A DNA stretch of 64,000 bases from Larus michahellis (lineage: Eukaryota; Chordata; Aves; Charadriiformes; Laridae). The position numbers and the translations under genes are program-made. The notes beneath the pieces were generated by a model. That model saw nothing but the letters and a program-made list of their open reading frames with translations. It was not told the DNA's origin and made no database searches. The stretch covers positions 8,494,001 through 8,558,000 of the forward strand of contig NC_133906.1 in the NCBI RefSeq assembly GCF_964199755.1, in the 5' to 3' direction. Shown here piece after piece: positions 1 through 10,918 of the stretch; the first letter of the stretch is position 1, and every line of letters begins with the position of its first letter.

Positions 1-906
1 AGTATATTTGCATGTTAAAAAGCCTGATAGCACATGCATTCAGAAGACGATGCCTTCATTATAGTTGAAAACCCTTATACAGATGGTTGAAACCAATCAG
101 TTCTATGTTATATGCGAAGCTTGATTGTAGCTCTTAAAAATAGGTCTTAGGACTGCTTTCTCTCTCTATCCTTCGTGGCAAAATTTTTTATTTTTTGGGG
201 GGAGAAATATAGATAGTATGCAGAAAGTAGTTAGGACCTACCATTTTAAAAAGTTAAAACTGTATGATCAATATTGGATTATGACAAAACTATTTCCTTG
301 AAGCTATTATTGCAGGAAAAAAAAGGTTGATTAATAGAAGTCATAAGTGCATTCTCACACTTTAAAAATTAAATAACTTCATTACATATTTTCAGAGATT
401 GTGCTTGTTATCTTGGTTTATCTGATGTATTTTTTATAGTGAAAGCTAAACCAGCTTTGTTTCATGTACTGCAGATCCATGAAAAATTTCCCCAAATACT
501 CTTTCAAATATCTCTAATATCTTCTAGCTTTCTCTACTGTCTCTAATCTACTATGACTTCTCTTGCTTCTCAGACTTCATACGGAGGCCCTGGCAGTATA
601 TCGGAATGCTTAGTGTTCCTTGCTCTCGTGAGATGAGGGCCAAATGAAGGCTGTCGCTTTGGTCCACACGAAGCAAGTGGAATTATTTAGACCTCCTAAA
701 TAGCCTCACCCTTTGTTGTTTGTTAAATATATAGTAATAGCTAAAGCATTCTTTGTGACCAGTAGTTTACACTCACTGACAGAATTAAAAAAGACCAAAT
801 AAAAATAACGCAATGACTGAATAACACATCAGGTGGCCATGCTGGGGTGTCTAACCACAGCCCTTATGTGCAATCAAGTGGAATGAATGTGGAAAGTCTG
901 ACTTGG
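1..906. other. Intergenic, nothing recognised
   Basis: This is AT-rich DNA with no coding segment, RNA gene or repeat family that I can identify on either strand. Confidence 0.6.
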
Positions 907-1330
907 TGTGGTGGGTTGACCTAGGCCACCAGCCACGTGTCCACCCAACTGCTCACTTGCTCCCGCCTCGTCGACTGTTTGGGGGGGGGTGGGGGTGGGG
1001 TGGGGTGTGCGTGTGTCTCAAACAGGATGGAAAAGTTCGTAGCTCAAGACAAACCGACTGCTTACCTGTTAGTATCACAGGCAAAGCAGACTCAACTTGG
1101 GGAAAATCAATTTATTGTCAGGTAAAATAGGTTTAGGAGTGACACAGACGAAAGAATTAAAACACGGCCCGCGGCGCTGGGCGGATGGGCGCCGCCTGGC
1201 CCTCAGGGCTCTGCTGGGGCCGGGTGGAGGCGGCCGTTTGCGGCACGGGGCGGGCCTGGGCCCTCCTCAGGGAGAGAGGGGCCTCCTGCTGCCGGGCCCT
1301 GGCACCTACCCTCGGTACACCCGCGTGGTC
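907..1330 (+). mobile_element. Avian ERVL-type LTR fragment
   Basis: The segment opens with TGTGGTGGGTTGACC and contains a CAGACTCAACTTGGGGAAAA block followed by a TTTATTG box, an arrangement I recognise from LTRs of avian endogenous retroviruses of the ERVL class. The right part (1163-1330) is strongly GC-rich, unlike the AT-rich surroundings. No retroviral internal genes are present, so it is a solo LTR or a remnant. The right end and any target-site duplication could not be fixed. Orientation follows the 5' TG and is tentative. Recognition is from memory of the repeat family. Confidence 0.7.
981..1005 (+). repeat. G-run with G-quadruplex potential
   Basis: The plus strand has four G runs of 9, 5, 4 and 4 bases separated by single T residues, which satisfies the standard G-quadruplex pattern with very short loops. 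It lies within the LTR fragment and may have expanded since insertion. Confidence 0.85.
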
Positions 1331-4300
1331 TTAAAACTATGTCGATAAGCTCGAGACAAGAAGATCTGGCAGCCTTTTCTTCATCAGGGAATAGGGTAAG
1401 TGCTTCTCAGAATTTAAGTTCAGGATTATTTTTTTAAACCAAGTCCTTTGCTCAGCAAGGAATATCCAATTCGGTAACAGTGGATAACGCCCTCTGTAAT
1501 TCTTTTTAAATTATTTTCTATTTAAGCTTACAATTATAAATCTTAAAGTAAAATAGCTAAGTTTTATCATTAATATAAGCAAATCAAAGAATGCTTAAAT
1601 GGAAAAATAATTTTGAGGATTCTGTAGCTGGTGGTTTGGAAACAGAATGGCCGGACATATTTGCTGAAGAGATGGGAAATGGAACAATATCATGCAAATG
1701 AATGCAAATTAGACTTTTTTGATATTGCTTCAAGGATTTAGCAGCACGATTTAACAAGGTAGAAAGAAGAAACTTGAAAATTGAACAATTTACCTATTGG
1801 AATGACATTCTAGAAGAACTGGAACAGGAATATTCCAATCAAACAGTTTTAGGAATATTTGATTAACTATTGGGCCTTTTAATGCATTCACAAAATTAAA
1901 ATTGTTTATTTCTAATATCTATTTTTGATTCAAGCTTCTGTTTTTAACTTCTGAAAAGTACATAATATTTTCTCTATCATAAGTTTAATATTTAGAAAAC
2001 TAAAAATAATTTGCTGTATAACACTAACCATTCTTTTAAAGAGAATCTGAGGGGGAAAAAAATTAGAAAATTTAGAAATTTTACCTTTCGATGACTAGGT
2101 AATCTTTTTTGAAATTTGTAAATGATGTCCCTATATGTAGGTTTGGAAACAATAAATATTGAAAACTTGGATCCCATATACGTTTTAATCATGATTGTCT
2201 TCAAAATGTGTAAAGCTGTGCCTGTTTTCCTTTTTGACTACTTCCTGTCAGTGATTGTGCCATAACTTTACTTTCTTTCTCTGGATGCATATAGTTGTTA
2301 CTGGACTCTGCAGTAAGATTTTTAGAAGAGACCAACCCATTTTCTGTCATGCTGTTTTAAGTCTAGTGTGTGTACAAGCTGGCCAGTATCATGGAATTAC
2401 ACTTTCTAAAACTTTACACATTGCCACCAGGGTCAAGTTTATGATGAGGGAAATACAAAGTGACATAGCCAGGGCCAGAGAATTCATACTGATATGTCAT
2501 TTGTGTCTAGGGACCATAGTGGCTACTGAAGAAGCAACTCCTCAGCTGAATCTGATCCGATCCCATTCATCTCCTTTAGATTTATAATGGATTATGTTTA
2601 GCCATTACTAACGTAACAGTTAACATTGCTTTTACAAAAACATCTCGGTGTCTGAAGAAGTCTACGTTCATTTTCAAGAGTGAGTTCAGCATTTTGAAAT
2701 CTAATTCAAATAGGCTAGCTTAAAGTTATAGCAAACAGGACTTCTAAGAGATTTCAAGTTTTTGTATGATTTTAAATATTTGTAGCCTTTGTAGATTTTT
2801 GCTATAATGGGATTCAATTGTTCATGAACTTTTCTTGGAGTGTTATTGGTTTATCTTTGATTTTACTTAACGTGGCAATTGAATTTACCAACATGTTTTT
2901 AACAAAAAAAGAACTCTCAGGATGTCAAAATATTTTTCAAGGGATCAGGTGTTCAAACAGGCATTTATGAAACTCAGTTCTTCAGTTCTCATTTAATTTG
3001 ACTAATTACCTCGTTCCAGTAAGGTCAGTTTGGCCTTCTGGAATCTCCTGCTGAATTAATGAGGGAAACTTTATCAGGGATATTTTGGGCCTACAGCATT
3101 AACAATATTCTGGAATAACAGCATAAAATATTTGATACCACAAAAGAACTTCAAGTCAAAGCCTTTTATTGGATTTTTGCAGAAATTAGATGATCTGGCT
3201 TGGAATTAGTGTCATTCAGTAGTAATTAAAGAGCATGAAAAAATTAAGCCCGTTGGTACGAAGCAAGTTCTCTTATAGTCAGCATAAGTAAGCATCCTAG
3301 TAAATTAGTATAGGAATGTGACAGAGCAAAACATTTCTTTTATTTACTTCTATGTTTCCTTGTAATAAATATTTATTGTGCTATTTGTCACTGTCGTTTT
3401 CTTTTGACTTTTAATCTTCTGTCACTCATTTCCTTGGCATCATTTTCATATTTCACCAGACTTGCTATTTTATTTTTCCAGCTTCATGCCATATTTCTGG
3501 AGGTTCTTATTTGCAAGCACAAACATTTCAGCCCACCTCTAGAATGACAGTACGACATGATTCCACCTGCTCAGTGTAAAATCATGACATGTTTTTCTGA
3601 CTTGTCCTCACACATGACTCCATCTCCTCTCTAGGCAAAACCATACATGTTTTCCCTTTTGCTATCTCCTTTCTCAAAGACTACAGCTCTTTCATTTTTG
3701 TCCTGCACATCACTTTTTTGCTCAGACTTGTATTTAGGCCTTCATATATAGGCTATCACTATGGTTATCGTCAACAAAGATATGTAAGATAGGCTTGTCT
3801 TATCTATGCAATCAGTAAGGCTCTTCTCCACTCCTCCTCTAGCATCTGGTTGCTGCAATGTGCTTTTTCTTTGGCCTGAAACCCTTAGTTGAGTTATCCA
3901 GGCCACCACTGTCAACAGTCGTTTGACTCACAAATTGCTTTCATTACCTTGTACCTTTCTTGATCTGCTTTTTCTTCCCTGTTTCACCAAATAGAAGCGA
4001 TTTGTCTCTATTTTCACTTTGCAGTCACCTTTCCATAATCTGTCAGTCACAACCAAGAGATCAGTCATCACAGCCTGCACCGTGATGTTGGCTTCTAATC
4101 TACATGTTCAAACAAACAAATGCTCTATTGTATGGCTGTCATTGTCTTTGGGAGGGAACCTTTCATGAATAAATATCATGATTTGAATAAAAGACACTTG
4201 ACACCTTTCGTTCTACTGTCACCTTCCTGGTTTTTTGTTGGGTGTGATCTTATTTGCATAATTACATCTTCAGGCAGACCACTTTGCACATCTAAGTTAA

Positions 4301-6392
4301 TATTTGCATGATTTTTCAAATTCTTTCATACTTGGAGACAGATTTATCTGTCAAATGTTCATTTTTAAATTTTACCAAATCAACTCTGAGGTATTGTAGA
4401 GAAAAATGTCACAGCTAAATATCCTTAATTTACTTCACAAAATGGTTAACAATAACGCAAGGGTGGTTTCCTAAAATGCTCTAACTACTGATGTACTTGC
4501 ACGGTAATACTATCCCACTGTTAGTTTGTCTTCAAGCACTTCAGACTCAGAACTTATGAAATATGAAGCATTGTTATGTAAACTTATTTTGAATTAAATT
4601 TTAAAAGATCATCTGTAACTGTCTTCACCTTTGCTCTTTTGAGAGTCATTGAATTGTCCTAATATTTCCAGCAAGTTGCTAAACTGTTTTATTCTAAGCT
4701 TCTGTGGCAGTTCTCAGGATGCTGTAGTCTATCATTTTCTGTCAAAAGCTTTTAATTGTCAAGAAGTAGCAGTGTATCACTGTCCTCCGCATTTTGGAGG
4801 GGTTTTGATAAATCAAACCGTTATAATTATTCTAATGCTCCTATGACTGGACCTTTCACTTCCATAGTACCTGGTGGTTTACAATAGCACTACATACACT
4901 ATACACAAATCTAGTTAGAGAAGTGCCCTGATTGCAGAAATGACGGGGCTATTCTTTTAACTTGTCTCACAAGATACGATCTCTCATTAGACTTGTCTTT
5001 GTGAAACACTTATTTAATTAATGAAAATAGTGGCTCTGAAAAATATTATCAAGCATAAAATTACCCTGGATTTTCAAAGGAGTAGTACTAAGTCAAGGAG
5101 AAAAATAGCACCTAGGCAATTCCCATTCTTCGTAACTCGTCATGAAAGAAATGATGTTCAGATTATTGAATTACGCAATTTATGTCTAGCCAATGTATTT
5201 GTAGTTTTTAAAATGAATGGGGCATCTGAAAGTAATTAGCGTTGTTATTTATATATACTAGACAACAAAAACTTATGTTAAAATTTCATTAAAAATTTGC
5301 TATGAACGAGCAACAGTAAATGAATTCATTAGGAGGGGTAGAATTTAACTCGTTCTTTATTTGTCCTTGCTAGCCTAATAACTGAAGCCCTTTAAAAAGG
5401 ATTTAGTTTTATTGTTTTTAAAACTTTTCATATGTGTTCTGCAGGATTGTTCATAGATATTTCAGATAAAATATGAATATCCTTGCCTTTGAAATTAGAC
5501 CTTCAGTATTGCAGACTTTGGTTTTAGAATTTCCTTGCTGTAAATGTCACTTCCTCTTTAGTCTTAGAAGATGAAGAATGTGTTTAAATTGTCTCTTAAA
5601 GTATTCGTATTTTAAAAAAATCTCACAACTTATTTATCATGTACCCATACATCTATCAAAAAAAAGAACAACATAATCAGAGACGGGGACAAGCTGAGGC
5701 ACAAATTTTGCCCTGTATCGCATTCCTTTTTGGATTAAATCATTGAAATTTGTGAAATCTGTGGAGGTTTAGTAAAATACAGCAGATGGCAGGAACTGAA
5801 GAGGGTGAAAAGTGCTGAGAGATTCTTGATCTAATTTTGCCTTCTTCATCTTAGCCTGTAGATATTTCCTAGGAACAGCAAGAGGCATCATTTGAGGTGG
5901 TGTGGAAGGGCTGTTGGCAAGAAATAACAGACAGTAGACCTTGCTGCATTGCACACCGAGAAGGATTTCTGTGTCCCAAGGTGGTATTGCACAATGTGTA
6001 AGCCAATAATTTCTAAGAAGAAAATGCCTAGACCATGAAGCTATTGGGTATTTCTCCATTCCTAAGTTGTCAATTCTTTCTTTATCAAATTATACCTTTG
6101 CAATTAGGGAAAAGTAAGAATAGTATTAGAAATTTTTCCTCTAGAATCACCAAAAAAATGTTGGGTTGTGCGAATGAATCGAATATTACTTATGGAAAGC
6201 ACACACATTAGGGCTACTGAACTGCTCAATCAAATTTTTGCTGCAATTTTCCCCACTTGTTCAGCTTTCTGCTAGTCTAGCTCATGTCTGTGTTTCAGTG
6301 TTCATGATGTGGAAAGAGAACCCTGATTCTGAGACTGAAATTGAACTATGCATTACCTTGAAAATTGTTTTCAGACTTTGATAGAGTCTGGG

Positions 6393-6417
6393 AAAAAAAA
6401 AAAAAAAAAAAAAAAAA
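6393..6417. repeat. (A)25 homopolymer
   Basis: This is an uninterrupted run of 25 A followed by an A/C-rich stretch (CAACCAAAACAACCCAAACC). It may be a microsatellite or the tail of a retroposed copy to its left; nothing recognisable precedes it. Confidence 0.9.
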
Positions 6418-8039
6418 CAACCAAAACAACCCAAACCTCGGGAAGTTAAATTTATATAGCAGCTTCCAGCACTGAAAAATGTTTTTTCACACTGTTCTCC
6501 CTTATTATCGATCCTTATTCTGACAAATTTAACATGTAAGCTGCTCCAAATGAGAAACTTTGAAAGCCCAAGCACTAGCTGAAATGTCACCTTATTAGAC
6601 ATTTTCATCAGACTGGACAGGTTTATGATAGGCTGTATCCTATTTTTCTCCAAACAGTACAGTAACTGTTATTTTACTGAAAAAGCTAATGGTGCGTGAC
6701 TGTCAAGTGGAGTTTACGTAAAAAGAACCACCATGGACATAAGTATGTCATTGAACATAACCACTGCCAAAGCTGAAATACTTATGAAAAAATATTGTAA
6801 AAACATTAAATCAATTTTTTTCTTTAAGTAACTTCTTCTGTATCTAGAAATTTTGTAGTTTGGACTCGAGGAGGTTCACACTTCCTTCCTTAGGTAATTT
6901 AAGTCACTTTATTGCACCTAGTTATGTGCTTTGACATTTACATGTCTCCCCGCTGACTGTTAAAGGAACTAAGAATTCCAGCTTTTGTCCCTTGATTTAC
7001 ACACAGTTATGCATCTGAAGCAACTTGCAGTAGGTGCTTAGAAGCTTAATATTTTGGGGTTTTTTCCTTCTTCATGAAGTGTCAGATTTTGTGTCAGTCA
7101 GATAAGTAGAAGATAATTTGCTGGGTAGCAGTACCCATTACTTAATGATTTGAGTCTACTGAAGCCAGTGATACTGAAATAATCTGAATGTTATCTCATC
7201 GCTCCATCCAGTGTGTAGTGATCCCATGTGTTATGGTTAGTGGGTGCAGGAATTAGTCTTTGCACATACATTCCTGTGCTTTCTTTGGTAAGAATTGGAT
7301 GAATTCCATTTCATCTCTCAGAACCACCTTTCTATTGTTGTCAATTGAACTTTGACAATTCGGTGCCATCAAGGAATATGACAGAGTTAGCAAACATACC
7401 AGAAACTGGAGCGTGCAATACCATAGTGTGTGTTACAATGCCAGGATGTGTCATTACTTTTTTCTGGATATGTTTTCACTGTGGTCTCATAAAGGGTATG
7501 GCTCATGAGTTACTCTGCCTATATCTCATAATTTAGCATTTTTCTGTGTTCTCAGTGTATATATATATTTGATTCCTTCATTAAGGGTGGTATGTTATGG
7601 GAACGTCTGAAGGTGTGCAGATGCCCTGAAACACAAAAATACTAGCAGTACTATTTGTTGTAGTAGATTTTTTGCCTTTTAGTGGTCAAACCATTGTCTG
7701 TGGATGATATTAATGAAAAGCTGTACGGCTGAAGTCACATTTCTTGAAATGTATTCATTTTGACTTTTAAAGCTGTGCATGTCCCTTTCTACTGCGTAAT
7801 GATTAGTTTGAATGTTACTAGATAAACCAAAATCCTATCTAGGCCAAATACTGCAAGAGCTCCTCCTAATGGAGCTAACAGAAAGAGAGAAAAGAAAAAA
7901 AAAAAAAGAGTTGGAAAGGGGATACAGGGAAATTTCCCTGCATTTGTTACTGTTTCCTAATTTAAATGGTCTCACATGTTACTGAAAGGCCTTGGTACGT
8001 ATTTATCTGAAAGAACTTTGTTTGGAATGCTTCAGAGAA

Positions 8040-8088
8040 AAGTATGGATTTCTTCTGCAAATGATTTTACAGGGTGAAATCCATACTT
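8040..8088. repeat. 13-bp perfect inverted repeat (hairpin)
   Basis: The arm AAGTATGGATTTC at 8040-8052 is matched exactly by its reverse complement GAAATCCATACTT at 8076-8088, leaving a loop of 23 bases. No gene is nearby. Confidence 0.85.
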
Positions 8089-8350
8089 GGATATCTGGAA
8101 AAAAGTGTTCTGATGCTCTTCAGATGTGTGCAAAAGGTGGTGCAATTTTCCTCTGGTGGGTGTCTCGGTGGAAGGACTGAATGACAATACTAAGCTGATC
8201 ACAGATGCATCCCCTTTCTGACTACATTAGCATGCAGTAACTTAAGTGCAAAGCTATTCTTTTTGCGAAGTCAAATCTGTATGCAGTGAGCATTTACACA
8301 ATGAAAAGATGGCTCGGCTAAATTCAATATTTGGCTTGTAATAAAGTCTT

Positions 8351-8380
8351 ATAGATTCCAGTCCTATAGATCCCAGTCCT
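8351..8380. repeat. 15-bp tandem duplication
   Basis: ATAGATTCCAGTCCT (8351-8365) is followed immediately by ATAGATCCCAGTCCT (8366-8380), with one mismatch. It is a small local duplication in intergenic DNA. Confidence 0.9.
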
Positions 8381-9849
8381 ACGTCACCTCTTCAGCTGAA
8401 TGCATGCCTCTACTCACTGGTCTGGGTAAGGATGACAAAACAGAATCTTAATCTAAGCTGACAAAATGTTCGCAACAAACAGATGAATGTGTTTTAATTC
8501 GAGCTGTTGCCAATAAAAGAATGGGCTGGCTGGCTACAGCAGCCTGTAGCAGGTTGATAGGGAGAGACTGTTAGGCTTTTATTCTGTTTCTTTGTTTTCA
8601 TTCTTTTTAATACAGAGCAAAGTCACCTTGAAACAAATATGAAATAATCAGCTTGTTAAAATAAATAGTTATTGTAATCTAATGAATTATCATTAAGTGA
8701 TTTCTACAAGCTGTGACTAAAGACTTTCATATTTTGTACGAAAGAAGTATATAAGTTTTAGGGGCCATTTGAATCAGTGGAACTACACTTGGCAAAGAAA
8801 CAGATGGCAGTTATGGCAAAAGCAGCTTTCTATCACAACGTTACTGCTGGGCAGTTCAATCACAGGTGTAAATAAGAGCTCCCTGGGGACTGCTGTTTCA
8901 CATCCAGCTGTGATAATCTCTGAGGGGCTATTTTAACAGATGGATATCATCATGAAGCTGCTCATACCTGATGTCTCTGTGCTGAAGGCTGTCAAAAGAA
9001 GTGTGCATAGCTTTATATAGAGATTCTCCACCCCTTTTGGAATACTGTGATGTATTTCATTATTTAGATAATCACTATCTAATTTGCGTAGTGACAGCTG
9101 TGCAGGGTAAAAAGCAACTTTAACACAAGACAAACTTGTTCACTAACTTTTTCCATGGGTGTTTTTAGCTCCCTGGCCAAAATGTGTACATATGTTTGCT
9201 TCTTGCATATTCCAGAAGGGTGTCTGTGATAAATAAAAATGGCATATGTCGCTAACGTCAGAGTTTGAAGACAGCTGGTGATTTTCAGCTAAGACACGGT
9301 AGGCCCAATTCTTTTTTCACTTTTCTTTGAAATCCAGAGAACTGACTGAGCTACAGCAGTGTATGAGGGTCTGGTTTGCTCTCTCATGGTCTAATATTTA
9401 AATAAATGAACAAATCAGAGGACAAGGTGAAGTAAGGACTAAATCCAGACCAGGCAGATTATACCATTCCATCAGCACATGGCTTTTCAGCAGACACAGC
9501 TTTGGGTCTTTGAGAAGTGGTGATAATACAGTCCTCATGATCTGAGTCAGAAATGCAGTAAAGGATAGTCATGAAGTATACTTCTTCTAGCATTGAACAA
9601 GGGTGTGGTACAACTAATATGCATTTCCTTAATGTTTATTCATACCAAAGTTTAGGACTTAGAACTTGCTAGATCTCCCAAAGAGGAAAGGCTCTCCATT
9701 CTTCCATCTTTCATGGAAGGAGTGACTTACAGTAGAATTCCTGTGTTTAGTTTTAATCATCTTAATTTGAAAGGCACATAAGCTTCCTCTCTAGTCATTT
9801 TAGGAGAAGGCCAATTCCAGCAGAATTAGGGTACATTTCTGTCATTCAC

Positions 9850-10918
9850 TGGGTAAAAAAACTGGCTGGATGGCCAGGGCCAAAGGGTTGTGGTGAATGG
9901 AGCTAAAGCCAGTTGACAGCCAGTCCAGTCACACGTGGTATTCCCCGGGACTCAGTATTGGGACCTGTTCTGTTTAATATCTTCATCAACAACCTGGATG
10001 AGGGGATCGAGTGCACCGTCAGTAAGTTTGCAGACACCAAGTTGGGCTTGAGTGTTGATTTGTGTGCGGGTAGGAAGGCTCTACAGAGGGATCTGGACAG
10101 GCTGGGTTGATGGGCCAAGGCCAGTGGTATGAGCTTCAACAAGGCCAAGTGCTGGGTCCTACACTTGGGTCACAACAGTCCCATGCAGCGCTACAGGCTT
10201 GGGGAAGAGTAGCTGGAGAGCTGCCTGGTGGAAAAGGACCTGGGTGTGTTGGTTGACAGCCAGCTGAATGTGAGCCAGCCATGTGGCCGGGAAGGCTGAC
10301 AGCATCCTGGCCTGCATCAGGAATAGTGTGGCCATGAGGACTAGAGAAGTGATTGTCCCCCCTGTACTCAATGCTAGTGGGGCCCCACCTCAAATACTGT
10401 GTTTGGTTTTGCGCCACTCACTACGAGAAAGACACTGAGATTCTGGATTGTGTCCAGAGAAGGGCAACAAAGCTGGTGAAGGGTCTGGAGCACAAGTCTG
10501 ATGAGGAGCGGCTGAGGGAGCTGGGCTTGTCTAGCCTGGAGCAAAGGAGGCTGAGGGGAGACCTTATCACTCTCTACAACTACCTGAAAGGAGGATATAG
10601 TGAGGTGGAGGTCAGTCTCTTCTCCCAAGTAATGAGCGATCAGACAAGAGGAAACATCTTCAAGTTGCATAAGGGGAGGTTTAGGATGGTTTAGGTTTAG
10701 GAAAATTAGGAAAAATTTCTTCAGAGATAGGGTTATTAAGCATTGGAACAGGCTACACAGGGAAGTCGTAGAGTTGCCATCCCAGGAGGTATTTAAAAGA
10801 TGGGTAGACATGCTGCTTAGGGACATGGTTCAGTGGTGGTTTTGGCAGTGTTAGGTTGATGATTGGGCTCAATGATCTTAAAAGTCCCTTCCAACCTAGA
10901 CGATTCTGTGATTCTTTT
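9850..10918 (+). mobile_element. CR1 LINE, 5'-truncated, decayed reverse transcriptase
   Basis: This is a plus-strand copy of the 3' end of a CR1 non-LTR retrotransposon, the dominant LINE of birds. Broken open frames give RT motifs: a GSVLGP-like [19 protein letters not shown] segment (9955-10014), then SKFADTKLG where the catalytic FADD box has lost one Asp, and after 10353 the C-terminal RT/thumb blocks [24 protein letters not shown] and [20 protein letters not shown]. The first frame stops at 10108-10110 and the second is in another frame, with further stops between, so it cannot encode an active enzyme. The 3' end carries the CR1 hallmark, an ATTCTGTG octamer (10903-10910) followed by a partial copy, with no poly(A) tail. 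The 5' truncation is typical of target-primed reverse transcription. It lies in intergenic DNA about 26 kb beyond the GABRA1 3' end. Confidence 0.95.

Larger units (their letters stand above)
1331..9849. other. Intergenic, no gene recognised
   Basis: This is about 8.5 kb of AT-rich DNA downstream of GABRA1. Open frames are all under 125 codons with no family resemblance. Apart from the poly(A) tract near 6.4 kb, a purine-rich tract at 7881-7920, the hairpin and the small tandem duplication near 8.0-8.4 kb, I see no structure. Conserved non-coding elements could be present but cannot be judged from one sequence. Confidence 0.6.

Noticed and set aside
1163..1330. CpG-island promoter of an unannotated gene
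   Set aside because: The GC-rich segment is contiguous with LTR-like sequence, is only about 170 bases long, and no exon follows on either strand.
10374..10826. 150-codon minus-strand open frame over the CR1 element
   Set aside because: It is the antisense shadow of the CR1 reverse transcriptase region, which is clearly plus-strand.
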